From NCBI GenBank assembly GCA_963281255.1, contig OY725502.1, forward strand, positions 3,906,001-3,970,000: 64,000 nucleotides of DNA, written 5' to 3'. Positions 36,233-46,650 of this stretch are shown piece after piece. How positions within the stretch are numbered: position 1 is the stretch's first letter; each line of letters begins with the position of its first letter. Source of the stretch: Aphrocallistes beatrix. Lineage: Eukaryota > Porifera > Hexactinellida > Sceptrulophora > Aphrocallistidae. Position numbers and translations under genes: made by a program. A model generated the notes under the pieces. That model made no database searches, had not been told where the DNA came from, and saw nothing but the letters and a program-made list of their open reading frames with translations.

Positions 36233-37516
36233 ATGGATCTTGAATCAAGTATTACAAGAGCGCTCCTTTTACAGGATCACTACAATCTTGTGCGAAGACA
36301 AATCGAGCAAAGATTCCTAACAATCGATGCTATTTTAAAAGAGGCCAAAGAAAAATTACTGGCATCTATAGATGCGATAGTTCTAACATTTTCAGGGAAG
36401 ACGCAATATTACGAAGACCAATTTGCTGCACTTAACGAATATAAAAGGAAAACAGAAGATATTCTCCAAATCAATAATGTGAGTGAATTTAGGTCAGAAC
36501 AGATGAAAGAGATCGATGGGCTGTTGAAAGATATTCAGGAGAGGTCGGCTAAAAAAGTTGGAAACATACAGTTGAAGTGGAATGAAAATGTGATAAAGGA
36601 AGCTATCGACAATTTTTGCCAGGTTAATTATACAGAAACTCAATCCAATGGTACATGTCCTATTCGCGATTATACTCAAGATCATGAACCAATCAAATGT
36701 TTTTCTTCTCAAGGGATTCATGATGAGGAATTGATGAATCCAGCTGGTATAGCCATTGATTCAAATACGAACAATATCTTCGTCGCTGATAGTACTGAGA
36801 ATTGTGTAAAGGTGTTCTCTCAAGATGGAGAGTATCTCTATCATTTTGGGAATAAAGATGGAGTAATTATGTTTGGTCCGCACGGTTTGTGTATCGATGG
36901 AGACCTCTTATACCTAACACAGAAGCGATCTAGTTCAGTACGTGTCTATAGGTTGGATGGTACCTTTCTGAAAAAAGTCGGGAAATTCGGTACAAATAAT
37001 GATGCATTCCGATTTCCAACTGGACTATGTATTAATCCCGATAATGGAGATTTGTATGTTTGTGATTCCGGCAACAATCGAGTTATTGTTTTTACGAAAA
37101 ATCTAGTTTACAAAAGGACATTTGGAAATGGAATTCTGAAAAGACCAAAAGATATAAAGATTGACCATAACGGAGAGATCATTGTTTTAGACTCAAATAA
37201 CTTTTGTTTTCACTTTTTCGACAAGAAAGGCAAACATTTGGGACAAATAATTCAGAATGATGATGATCCAATGAAACTTTTTGGGTTGAAAGAACCACAA
37301 TTTTTCGACTTAGATTTTCAAGGCAACGCAATAATTAGTGACGCAGGAAACCATTGTCTGAGCGTATTTACGATGAATGGGGAATATTTGAAGGTAATTG
37401 GCGGTTATGGAAAAGAAAAAGGAGAATTTGTTCATCCACAAGGCGTTGCTGTAAGCAAGGACGGACATATTGTGAGTGTTTGTACTAGGGAGAAAAATCA
37501 AATTCAAATTTTCTAA
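36233..37516 (+). CDS. Coiled-coil NHL-repeat protein (TRIM-NHL-like without RING/B-box)
   Basis: An intronless 427-residue protein. Residues ~1-130 form a helical coiled coil like the B-box C-terminal coil of TRIM proteins (IEQRFLTIDAILKEAKEKL). Residues ~165-427 are an NHL beta-propeller with about six repeats, for example NPAGIAIDSNTNNIFVADS, FPTGLCINPDNGDLYVCDSG and HPQGVAVSKDG. The RING and B-box that make TRIM-NHL proteins ubiquitin ligases are absent. The segment 36884-36965 (GLCIDGDLLYLTQKRSSS) recurs as broken copies in the chitobiase cluster, so this gene or a sister was duplicated with that block. Partner unknown. Confidence 0.82.
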   Translation: MDLESSITRALLLQDHYNLVRRQIEQRFLTIDAILKEAKEKLLASIDAIVLTFSGKTQYYEDQFAALNEYKRKTEDILQINNVSEFRSEQMKEIDGLLKDIQERSAKKVGNIQLKWNENVIKEAIDNFCQVNYTETQSNGTCPIRDYTQDHEPIKCFSSQGIHDEELMNPAGIAIDSNTNNIFVADSTENCVKVFSQDGEYLYHFGNKDGVIMFGPHGLCIDGDLLYLTQKRSSSVRVYRLDGTFLKKVGKFGTNNDAFRFPTGLCINPDNGDLYVCDSGNNRVIVFTKNLVYKRTFGNGILKRPKDIKIDHNGEIIVLDSNNFCFHFFDKKGKHLGQIIQNDDDPMKLFGLKEPQFFDLDFQGNAIISDAGNHCLSVFTMNGEYLKVIGGYGKEKGEFVHPQGVAVSKDGHIVSVCTREKNQIQIF

Positions 37517-37987
37517 CTAGTTTTTTCTAATATAAAATATTTCTGTTGTAATAAATTTGATTTCCCTTATATTAAATAATAAATATCAACAATAAGAAAA
37601 ATCATTAAATTGTAAGTCAAAATATCAGAATTTATAAAAAGATAAGGGTTCGTCGATCTATGGTATTTTGACCAAATTTGACCCACTAGAAATCTGAAAT
37701 TACTTTTAATAATATCACTTCGTATACGTTTAAAAAATTACAATTCTTAATCTTTTTATCAAATGCGGAAACAAATATGTGTTTTTTAAGGAACTTTCCA
37801 CCCATAATTGTTGTTAAATCCCAATTATTTTAGAATTTCGATGATAATTTCAGATTAGATTATAAAATGAAAAAACTTGTACGATATATAAAAAGAAAAA
37901 TCAATACTAAAAAGAACAAAAGGTCCTAATCATAACCAACGCAGCGTATAATGGGGCGAATTACATGACCTATCGTTACATGGCAAA
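37517..37987. other. Convergent spacer, NHL / chitobiase A
   Basis: About 470 bp, AT-rich, with the 3' UTRs of both genes. Nothing else seen. Confidence 0.5.
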
Positions 37988-39530
37988 CTAATCAAATGAT
38001 GTGAAAAAGTCCCAATACTGTTTGGTAGCTTCTTGCAGTTCCATTGTTGTATAACTAGCGCAGTCAACTTGAAACGCTGCTACTCCTCGAATTTCATAAA
38101 CTTTGTAGATATTTGATTTCTCTCTCAAACTGTAACCATCATCATACCAGAATTGTCTGATATCTTTTTTCTTAGAATTTTCACTTTTATGCGTGATGGT
38201 GAAGAATGGAGATAAGGTTGCGTAGTCCCATCCTTTTTCTATCGTATAGTAGGATTCATTTTTTATGTAGTCGTTGTATACTGCGTTTATGTCACTTTGA
38301 TTTGCAGTAGTGTAGTCATTACAAGCTCGTAGAGAGCATCTGCCATCATCTGTTAAATTCATACATCTGTATACGTAACCATACCATGGCATGCCTATCA
38401 CAAGTTGTGAGGGTGGAATACCTCTCTTCAAATACGCATCTAAACCTGAATAATTTAGACGAGCAATAAATCAATGCATTGTATAGAGATAGACAATTAA
38501 GTAAAGTTTGGAAAGTAGTCTCCTCGTTTATTTTGGCTTCAAGTTCATATCATTTGTGCTAATGACCATAATTATTTTATACAGTACCACATTTTAAAAT
38601 ATAAATTCACAGAATCCGTTAAAGTTATAATCTTTAGCTGACAAATTAAATAAAATGCCAGAAAATTTCAATAAACAATTAAGTATATGACTTATTAACT
38701 GGGTGGTACCGCATTTTGTTTATTGGATTTATCAACAAAATAGTCAATACTTTTTGTGAAAATATACGTGCGTATGTGGCGTATTGACAGGTGGATTGTA
38801 AACTATAACCAAAGATTAATATAGTATTGGAGTTACCAATTATAGTAAGTTCTGGCGATTGGTTGGCTGTAGCATAGCATTCATCTTTTTCTATGGAAAA
38901 CCCATCATCGTAAGCCATTAACATGAAATAATCGACAACTGTTGGGATGATGATCGAGTTAAACACCTCAGGGTTGTTTGAAGGGTCTCCGAAGATGCAA
39001 TACGTTAGTTGATAGTTAGGACTGGAAAGTTTCATTCTTTCTGATAGATTTCCAACCAAATTGACTATATGTGGTATCCATTTGACTTGGCGTGGTACCT
39101 CATAATCAATATCAATCCCATCTAGATAGTTTTCTTTTAACAAATCAATTTGATCCTCTATCCACTCTCCCGTTTTGATGCCATCCATAAATGTTTCGTT
39201 GGAGAGGGTGATCATTAGATGAAGTTGTACGTTATTCTTATGAGCGGCACATATGAGCTGTGGATCCATTTTAGAGACGTCATAAGTGAGGGCCAATTCA
39301 GTAATTTTTGACAATTCATAATACTTCCAATTGCTAGGGTTTGTCGAGTAAGCCAGTTTGGTGTGACCTTTTGCACGTGGAATTGGTTGACATAATGAAG
39401 CATCTTGACACGGACATTTTAAAGGAGAGATCCGATGGTTATTAACGAAATGGAAGTTCTTAAACCCATTACCTATAGACGCATTTAATACAATCAATAA
39501 AGTCAATAATAATAACAACAATCTGGACAT
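37988..39530 (-). CDS. CTBS: Di-N-acetylchitobiase, copy A (GH18)
   Basis: Two minus-strand exons, 39530-38837 and 38445-37988 (phase 1 join, 1152 nt), give 383 residues (human CTBS is 385). It is a lysosomal exo-glycosidase that splits the reducing-end GlcNAc from chitobiose-linked N-glycan cores. Start chosen at MSRLLLLLLTLLIVL, which gives a clean signal peptide; an upstream in-frame ATG (39602) adds a non-signal leader. Seen: CPCQDASLCQPI, GH18 active site DGIDIDYE with the acid/base Glu, YFMLMAYDD, MPWYGYVYRC, QFWYDDGYS and IRGVAAFQVDC. The open frame continues past the exon 1 donor but loses similarity there. Confidence 0.9.
38446..38836. other. Intron of chitobiase copy A
   Basis: A 391-bp intron with no coding similarity. 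It is shorter than the matching introns of copies B (780 bp) and C (1427 bp), which carry inserted repeats. Confidence 0.6.
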
Positions 39531-39609
39531 CAAGACGAACTGTTCCAATATTTTCTGCAATATTAGAATGCAAGAGATATTATACATATTAATATACTGC
39601 ATATAGTTT

Positions 39610-39990
39610 CAAGTTACAATCGCAATTTCAACATAACCAGATATAGTAGTGGTACGGAGTGCCACAAGGGATTTATCTTTCATCTTGAATTTCATCCAGC
39701 TATTCTAGGAAACAAGCCTAAAAGATCTATGATACTATTTCACGTGCCTAGCCTATGCATTTAATATATTGATATCGGAGTTTTGACAAAGGCTCCGCGC
39801 GTCATTTGAATTTAACTAAAGGTTAATTTAAGAATCAGGAGTGAAGAGATGTAGTTCTCTGTAGGTTTGTGTTTCGATATGGATATCTTATACTTAACAC
39901 AGAAAAGATAGTTTAGTACGTGTATATCGGTGGATCATGGGTGCCAAATCTCTCTTAGGTCAGGAGAGGTGTACTGCCTGACCAGGGGGG
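39610..39990. repeat. Duplicated upstream block with NHL-gene relic (39863-39944)
   Basis: The upstream region of copy A recurs, inverted, upstream of copy C (42420-42830) and, decayed, at 46390-46550. Inside it, 39863-39944 matches nucleotides 36884-36965 of the intact NHL gene on the plus strand but carries stops. The rest of 39531-40236 is the 3' flank of copy B, similar to the 3' flank of copy C. Confidence 0.75.
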
Positions 39991-40236
39991 ATGTTACCTC
40001 CCTGGAAATAAAATGGCATCGCCTTTGGTGTACTCATAATAAAATACTTATATTTAAAATAAATCAATATCTGTTAGGGGAAACAAATAATGGTAGTCTA
40101 AGCTCCTGACGATCAGTTAAATAGTACAACAAAATATCGCGAGGATATTAAAAACTAAAGAAAATCTAAAGGTCCAAATAATGGCCTACAACGTATAGTA
40201 GGTGTATTACGTGGCTTGGCATAGCGACATGCCAAA

Positions 40237-42162
40237 CTAATCAAACAATGTGAAGAAGTCCCACAACTGTTGAGTAAATCCTTGCAGCTCTGGCGTTGTA
40301 TAGTTAGTGCAATCAGCTTGGAATGCTGCTACTCCTCGAATGTCATAAATTTTGTAGATGCTGGATTTCTTCTTCAAACTGTAACCATCGTCATACCAGA
40401 ATTGTTGGATTTCTTCTTTTGTAGAATTTTTCGTTTTGATTGTGAGGAATGGAGTTAAGGTTACGTCATCCCATCCTTTTTCTACCGTATAGTAAGATTC
40501 ATTTTTTATGTATTCATGGTAAACTGAGTTCATGTCGCTTTGGTATGCAGGAGGATTGTTTTTACAATCAGCTAGAGAGCATATACCTTCATCGGTTAAA
40601 TTCATACATCTGTACATGTAACCATACCATGGCATGCCTACCACAAGTTTCGAAGGAGGAATATCTCTCATCAGTAACTCCGATAAACCTGAATAATTGG
40701 ACAAACGATAAGTAGAGATAGTATTGTATAGCGATATAAGATTAAATTTAAAAGGTTGTGAGGATATCTCCTCGTTTTTATCTTACATAGTGCCATTTTT
40801 ATGTGTAGTATCCACAGTTCTAAAATGAGTGTTGGTGTCCGGCCGTAACGCCTCCCCTGATAACAGCAAGATAATGATTTTTTTGTGATGATGAGACATT
40901 ATATATAAATTCGCACCTAACCCTTCGAATTCCAAAACATGCTAAATCATCATGATTACGCAGCAATATGTGATTTTCTTCTTTTGATTATAACTCGAAA
41001 ACTATTCAACACATCGGTTCCATATATGAATACTAAAGATACCAGTATACTATGGGTATTTCTACAAAATTATGCTGACATCATGATGATGACGCCATGA
41101 TGACACTAAATAGTGACGCGGAAATACTCTATAGTCCGAGATTTTCTTTTCCCTAGGTAACAACAATAGCTGTATATCGATATTTGAGCATCTAAGATTT
41201 AAAATTTCTTTAGCCCACCAGACCCCCCTTTACCGTCGCTCGCTCTTGGGCCCCCCCAGGTTTTATTCTATTTTCCAAAACTTGGTGCCTATGAACACCT
41301 ACATGCCAATTTTCATATCTCTAGACTTGCCAATTCTTCAAATTCGAACAAACAAAAATATCTTATCGTTTTAATTAATATATGAAATGTGCTACGTATT
41401 ATTGAATGGTGGCCCATGTATTTTTAATAGTAAAATTTTAAATTTGTATAGAACATATTATATCTTACCATTTATACCATATTCTGGCGGTTGGTTAGCT
41501 GTACCGTAGCATTTCCCATCTTCTGAAGACATCACATTATCGTAAGCCATTATCATGAAATAATCGACAGATGTTCGTATGGTGCTCGAATAAAATAATT
41601 CAGGATTGGCTAAAGGATTTCCGTAAGTACAATACGTCAGTTGATAGTTAGGACTGGTAAGTTTCATTTTTTCTGATAGACTCCCAACTAAATAGGATAT
41701 ATTTGGTATCCACGGGGCCGGACGTCCATACTCATAGTCAATATTAATCCCATCTAAATAGTTCTCTTTCAACAAATCAAGTTGGTCCTCTATCCACTCT
41801 TCCGTTTTGGTGTCATTCATAAATGTTTCGTTAGTGAAGGTGACCATGAGATGAAGTTGTACGTTATTCTTATGAGCGGCACATATGAGCTGTGGATCCA
41901 TTTTAGAGACGTCATAAGTGAGGGCCAATTCAGTAATTTTTGACAATTCATAATACTTCCAATTGCTAGGTTTCGTCGAGTAAGCCAGTTTGGTGTGACC
42001 TTTTGCACGTGGAATTGGTTGGCATAATGAAGCATCTTGACACGGACATTTTAAAGGAGAAATTCGATGGTTATTAACGAATTGGAAGTTCTTAAACCCA
42101 ATACCTATAGGCGCATTTAATACAATTAATAAAGTCAATAATAATAATAACAGTCTGGACAT
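40237..42162 (-). CDS. CTBS: Di-N-acetylchitobiase, copy B (GH18)
   Basis: Two minus-strand exons, 42162-41469 and 40688-40237 (1146 nt, 381 residues), with the same splice phase as copy A; exon 1 has exactly the same length, 694 nt. Signal peptide MSRLLLLLLTLLIVL, active site DGINIDYE, MPWYGYMYRC and the C-terminal WYDDGYS are all intact. Residue 4 of the active-site block is Asn, as in human, whereas copy A has Asp. The sequence is very close to copy C, so B and C are the younger pair. The 780-bp intron includes a dispersed repeat tail at about 41290-41390. Confidence 0.9.
40689..41468. other. Intron of chitobiase copy B
   Basis: 780 bp. A patch with poly-C runs near 41223-41265 is followed by a segment at 41300-41380 (CACCTACATGCCAATTTTCA...) that recurs at 44518-44600 in the same orientation. 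The repeat is therefore independent of the inverted gene copies. Confidence 0.6.
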
Positions 42163-42884
42163 CAAGACGAACTGTTCCAATATTTTTGCAATATTAGAAT
42201 GCAAGAGATATTATACATGTTTATCTACTGCATATAGTTTCAAGTTACAATCGCAATTTCAACATAACCAGATATAGTAGTGGTATGAAGTACCACAAGG
42301 GATTTATCTTTCATCTTGAATTTCATCCAGCTTTTCTAGGAAACACGCCAAAACATCTATGATACTATTTCACGTGCCTAGCCTATGCATTTAATAGAGT
42401 AATATCGAAGTTTTGACAACAGGTGAGACAGTACATCCCTCCTGACCTAAGGGAGTTTTGGCACCCAAGATCTACCGATATACATGTACTGAACTCTGAA
42501 CTAGATTTTTTCTGTGCTTTTAGGTATAAGAGATATATATCGAAACACAAACCTACAGAGAACTACATCTCTTCACTCCTGATTCTTAAATTAACCTTTA
42601 GTTAAATTCAAATGACGCGCGGAGCCTTTGTCAAAACTCCGATATCAATATATTAAATGCACAGGCTAGGCACGTGAAATAGTATCATAGATGTTTTAGG
42701 CTTGTTTCCTAGAATAGCTGGATGAAATTCAAGATGAAAGATAAATCCCTTGTGGCACTCCGTACCACTACTATATCTGGTTATGTTTAATTGCGAGTGT
42801 AACTTGAAACATATGCAGTATATTAATATGTATAATATCTCTTTGCATTCTAATATTGCAAAAATATTGGAACCGTTCGTCTTG
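42163..42884. repeat. Head-to-head centre of the chitobiase inverted duplication
   Basis: Copy B (minus) and copy C (plus) start away from each other. Their upstream sequences are inverted copies (for example TTTCACGTGCCTAGCCTATGC near 42370 and GCACAGGCTAGGCACGTGAAA near 42659). The right arm carries an extra ~200 bp including the NHL relic at 42461-42553 (minus strand), which the left arm lacks. Confidence 0.8.
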
Positions 42885-43571
42885 ATGTCCAGACTGTTGT
42901 TGTTATTATTGACTTTATTAATTGTGTTAAATGCGCCTATAGGTAATGGGTTTAAGAACTTCCATTTCGTTAATAACCATCGGATCTCTCCTTTAAAATG
43001 TCCGTGTCAAGATGCTTCATTATGTCAACCAATTCCACGTGCAAAAGGTCACACCAAACTGGCTTACTCGACAAACCCTAGCAATTGGAAGTATTATGAA
43101 TTGTCAAAAATTACTGAATTGGCCCTCACTTATGACATCTCGAAAATGGATCCACAGCTCATATGTGCCGCACATAAGATTAACGTACAACTTCACCTAA
43201 TGATCTCCTTCACTAACGAAACATTTATGAATGCCACCAAAACGGAAGAATGGATTTACTTGATTTGTTGAAAGAGAACTATTTAGATGGGATTAATATT
43301 GACTATGAGTCAGGACGTCAGGCCGCGTGGATACCAAATATATCTTATTTAGTTGGGAATCTATCAGATAAAATGAAACTTACCAGTCCTAACTATCAAC
43401 TGACGTATTGCACTTCCGAAAATCCTTTGGCCAACCCTGAATTATTTTATTCAAGCACCATACGAACATCTGTCGATTATTTCATGATAATGGCTTACGA
43501 TAATGGAATGTCTAAATAAGGTGAGAAATGCTATGGTTCAGCCAACCAACCACCAGAAGTTGTTATAAATG

Positions 43572-44998
43572 GTAAGATATAATATCTTATATACAAATTT
43601 AAATTTTACTATTATAAATAATACGACCACCATTCAATATACCACATACAAGCGCGCTTCACTTGCTTGCGCTGCGAGGCTTGCAGACACTGCGTGTCCA
43701 CAGATTTACCCAGTGGGCGCTTGGGGATATTAGAGAAACAATACGTCGCTTTCTTGTTTTTTACTAAGTACGCTGGATTGTCATTTGTCTACGGTTACAT
43801 TCATGAAATCAGAACTGTAGCAGAAATTTTGTTTCGTGATAAATATAATTTACTTCGTATTAAGTCAACTAATGCTGAATGTAAGCTCAATTTGAATACA
43901 CAAAGTTCACATTGCTAAAGATTATTATAATTAAATAATCAATTCCAGTCCATGTCGTTAAAAGTCATTTTATGATCGAATTGATTAATCGTAGCATATA
44001 ACACACTTTAATTGTTGGTAACGATAAAATTATAACTCAAAATAGCATTATTCAATCATTTATATGAGATAGAATCGTGTGAATGGCATTATAAAAGGCT
44101 GATAAATGATTGGTTCTCACATAAACCAATGAATTTAAATCACAAATAGTTCTTTTGATTGTATGCATAAGTCACTACTATTTTATTCCAATGTACAGTC
44201 GACTCCGCTTAATAGGGTCACATCGGTCAGGGCATATTTTGACCCGATTAAGCGGAGAACTCTATTAACCGAAAATATTTTTGTATTAGCTCTATGTGTG
44301 AGAGCTATTCCGTTCCTGCCAAAAGTGGCCCGATTAAGCGCCTGACCCATTTAAACAGTGACCCTATTAAGCGGAGTCGACTGTATTTACATTATAAAAT
44401 AATCGAATTTGATTGGTCAGTTTTGTCACCTAGTTGTCACATTTTGTCACCTATCTCGGCGAGGTGTGAACATTTCGCTTAGATCTTCGAATTTAATCCT
44501 AGATTCATCATTTGACACCTACATGCCAATTTTCGTATCTCTACGACTTGCCAATTCTTCAATCAATTCGGACAAACAAACAAATCTTCGAGTTTTAATA
44601 TATAAGATTGTCACATTAATTAACTAACTCACGCTTGCCACAGGAATGCATTGCGCCATTTCCAGTTTAAGCCATTTTTCAATGGGGAAGCTGTATAAGT
44701 TTGGGTTTACTACTATAAATAGAAAATCCCAAATGCTTCCAAGGGATAATTATTAAGTGTTGGCTAGTATTGTGATATTTGGATACGAGGCAAATTCAAA
44801 TGAACCAACTGCGTTTATTCAATTTGTTGGTGTTAGATATATCTCAAAACATTCAAGAATTCTTGAACTTTATGGTATAAAAAATGTGGCACCTTGTAAA
44901 ATAAAATAAGCGAGAATATTTCCTCATAACTTTTAAACTATGATTTCATATATGCTATACAATATTAAATCTACTTATTATCCGTTCAAATTATTCAG
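43572..44998. other. Intron of chitobiase pseudogene C with insertions
   Basis: 1427 bp. It includes a GC-richer patch at 43650-43740 with an open frame of 83 codons without family resemblance, the MITE at 44196-44383, and the dispersed repeat tail at 44518-44600. It is longer than in A and B because of these insertions. Confidence 0.6.
44196..44383. mobile_element. 188-bp pogo-like MITE, family A copy 4
   Basis: Perfect-looking ends CAGTCGACTCCGCTTAATAG and CTATTAAGCGGAGTCGACTG with TA on both sides (44194-44195, 44384-44385). It is exactly as long as copy 1 and is its reverse orientation (the GGCAGGA segment of copy 1 appears here as TCCTGCC). It is the freshest copy in the window. Confidence 0.9.
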
Positions 44999-45633
44999 GT
45001 TTATTGGCGTATATGTTGAGAGATACTCCACCTTCGAAACTTGTGGTAGGCATGCCATGGTATGGTTACATGTACAGATGTATGAATTTAACAGATGAAG
45101 GTATATGCTCTCTACCTGATTGTAAAAACAATCCTCCTGCATACCAAAGCGACATGAACTCAGTTTACCATGAATACATAAAAAATGAATCTTACTATAC
45201 GGTAGAAAAAGGATGGGATGACGTAACCTTAACTCCATTCCTCACAATCAAAACGAAAAAGTCTACAAAAGAAGAAATCCAACAATTCTGGTATGACGAT
45301 GGTTATAGTTTGAAGAAAAAATCCAGCATCTACAAAATGTATGACATTCGAGGAGTAGCAACATGGAATGCTGATTGCACAAATTATACAACGCCAGAGC
45401 TGCAAAGATTTACTCAACAGTTGTGGGACTTCTTCACATTGTTTGATTAGTTTGGCATGTCGCTAGGCCACCCCACGCATGCCAACTACTATACGTTATA
45501 TGCTATTATTTGAACCTTTAGATTTTCTTAGTTTTCAATATCTTTACGATATTTTGTTGTACTATTTAACTCAGGAGCATAAACTCACATTATTTGTTTC
45601 CCCTAACAGATATATATTGATATATTTTAAATA

Positions 45634-46300
45634 CAGGTAAACCTCCCAAAGCGGCACCCATCGGGAGAATGATTTTGTGCCGCTTCTCGGAGGTTGCTCG
45701 TATACACCCTTAATATATTATTCAAAAGCTAAAATAGCATATATTGATACTAATACAGTAGTAATCGGTTATAAGAACATCGGTTATATAAGTATGAATC
45801 TAAATTGGTTATAAGTAAAGACGTTTTTCTCTACTTCCGATGCTCTTATAACCGATTACTACTGGGGTTTTGGCCTAGAGATTTCGTGTGTCTATTATCT
45901 GTATGGACCCAGGATTTACATAGATAAAATGAAGGAAATTGTGGATGCCCTTTCTTCAGACGGACTCCTCTAATAACCTAATTTCCTACAATCATGTAAT
46001 ATAGATGATATGTTATAAATATGTATATACGTATTTTAACTTCTTATTTGAAACGTTCTTAAAGAATGACATGTATATGAGTGATTGTTACATATACATC
46101 TGATTGGTGCCGTATCTCGGAGGTAATTTTGTATTAAAAATTTCAATCGGGAGTTCACTTAACTGCCGTATGTCAGAGGTTGCCGTTACTCGGAGGTGCC
46201 GTTACTCAGAGGTTGAAGAAGTACTATTAGTATAGGAAAATCAATCGGTGGAATGGGATGATGCCGCTTCTCGGAGGTGCCGCTTTGGGAGGTTTACCTG
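45634..46300. mobile_element. 667-bp pogo-like MITE, family B
   Basis: The ends CAGGTAAACCTCCCAAAGCG and CGCTTTGGGAGGTTTACCTG are exact inverted repeats, with TA on both sides (45632-45633 and 46301-46302). Several subterminal GCCG(C/T)TTCTCGGAGGT-like units lie at both ends. There is no coding capacity. The 3' flank of copy B carries the same host sequence without the element (plus-strand AATACTTATATTTAAAA near 40043-40059), a clear empty site with a single TA. Confidence 0.92.
45756..45864. mobile_element. Small inverted-repeat element nested in the family B MITE
   Basis: The arms CAGTAGTAATCGGTTATAAG and CTTATAACCGATTACTACTG are exact inverted complements, continuing into AACATCGG / CCGATGCT. 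TA precedes the left end; the right end is followed by GGGG, so the target duplication is not clear. Probably a separate pogo-like MITE that inserted into the larger one. Confidence 0.6.
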
Positions 46301-46389
46301 TATAAGTATTTGAGTATTTGAAAGGCGATGAGGGGCAGATTCAAGCAGGGTTTGATTACGCCATTGTTTTCCAGGGAGGTAACATCCTC

Positions 46390-46650
46390 CAAAGCTCCGG
46401 CGTCATTTGAATTTAACTCAAGGTCAATTCAGGGGTGAAGAGTTGTAGTTCTCTGTAGGTTTGTATATACCTAACACATAAAATATCTAGTTCAGCACAT
46501 GTATATCGTAGGATCATGGGCGCCAAAACTCCCTTAGGTCAGGAAGGGTGTACTGCTGTCTACACGCTTTGTGCATGAGATTGATTGGCATAATTAAAAT
46601 CTTGACAAAAACATTTTAATGGGAAGAGCCGATGGTTATAATCTACGTAT
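46390..46650 (-). pseudogene. Fourth chitobiase-unit relic (upstream block, NHL relic, exon 1 fragment)
   Basis: 46390-46550 matches the duplicated upstream block, including the NHL-gene relic at 46458-46523. 46567-46640 on the minus strand reads NNHRLFPLKCFCQD, against NNHRISPLKCPCQD of the chitobiase N-terminus, then decays. No functional gene remains. Confidence 0.72.

Larger units (their letters stand above)
42885..45450 (+). pseudogene. CTBS: Di-N-acetylchitobiase copy C, broken
   Basis: Exons 42885-43571 and 44999-45450. Exon 1 is 687 nt against 694 nt in copies A and B: a 7-nt deletion just after the TEEWI codons (about 43255) shifts the frame before the active site. A second lesion is an in-frame TAA near 43517 (MSK then stop), where copy B encodes SSEDG. 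The active-site block DGINIDYE survives in the shifted frame, and exon 2 is fully open with MPWYGYMYRC and WYDDGYS. The gene is therefore recently broken. The intron (1427 bp) contains a MITE and other insertions. A truncated secreted N-terminal product of about 125 residues remains possible. Confidence 0.88.

Noticed and set aside
38679-38836. Extension of chitobiase A exon 1 to a stop at 38679
   Set aside because: Similarity to the family stops exactly at the GGTAAC donor; copies B and C splice at the same codon.
43667-43918. 83-codon open frame in the intron of chitobiase C
   Set aside because: No family resemblance, and it lies in inserted intron sequence absent from copies A and B.
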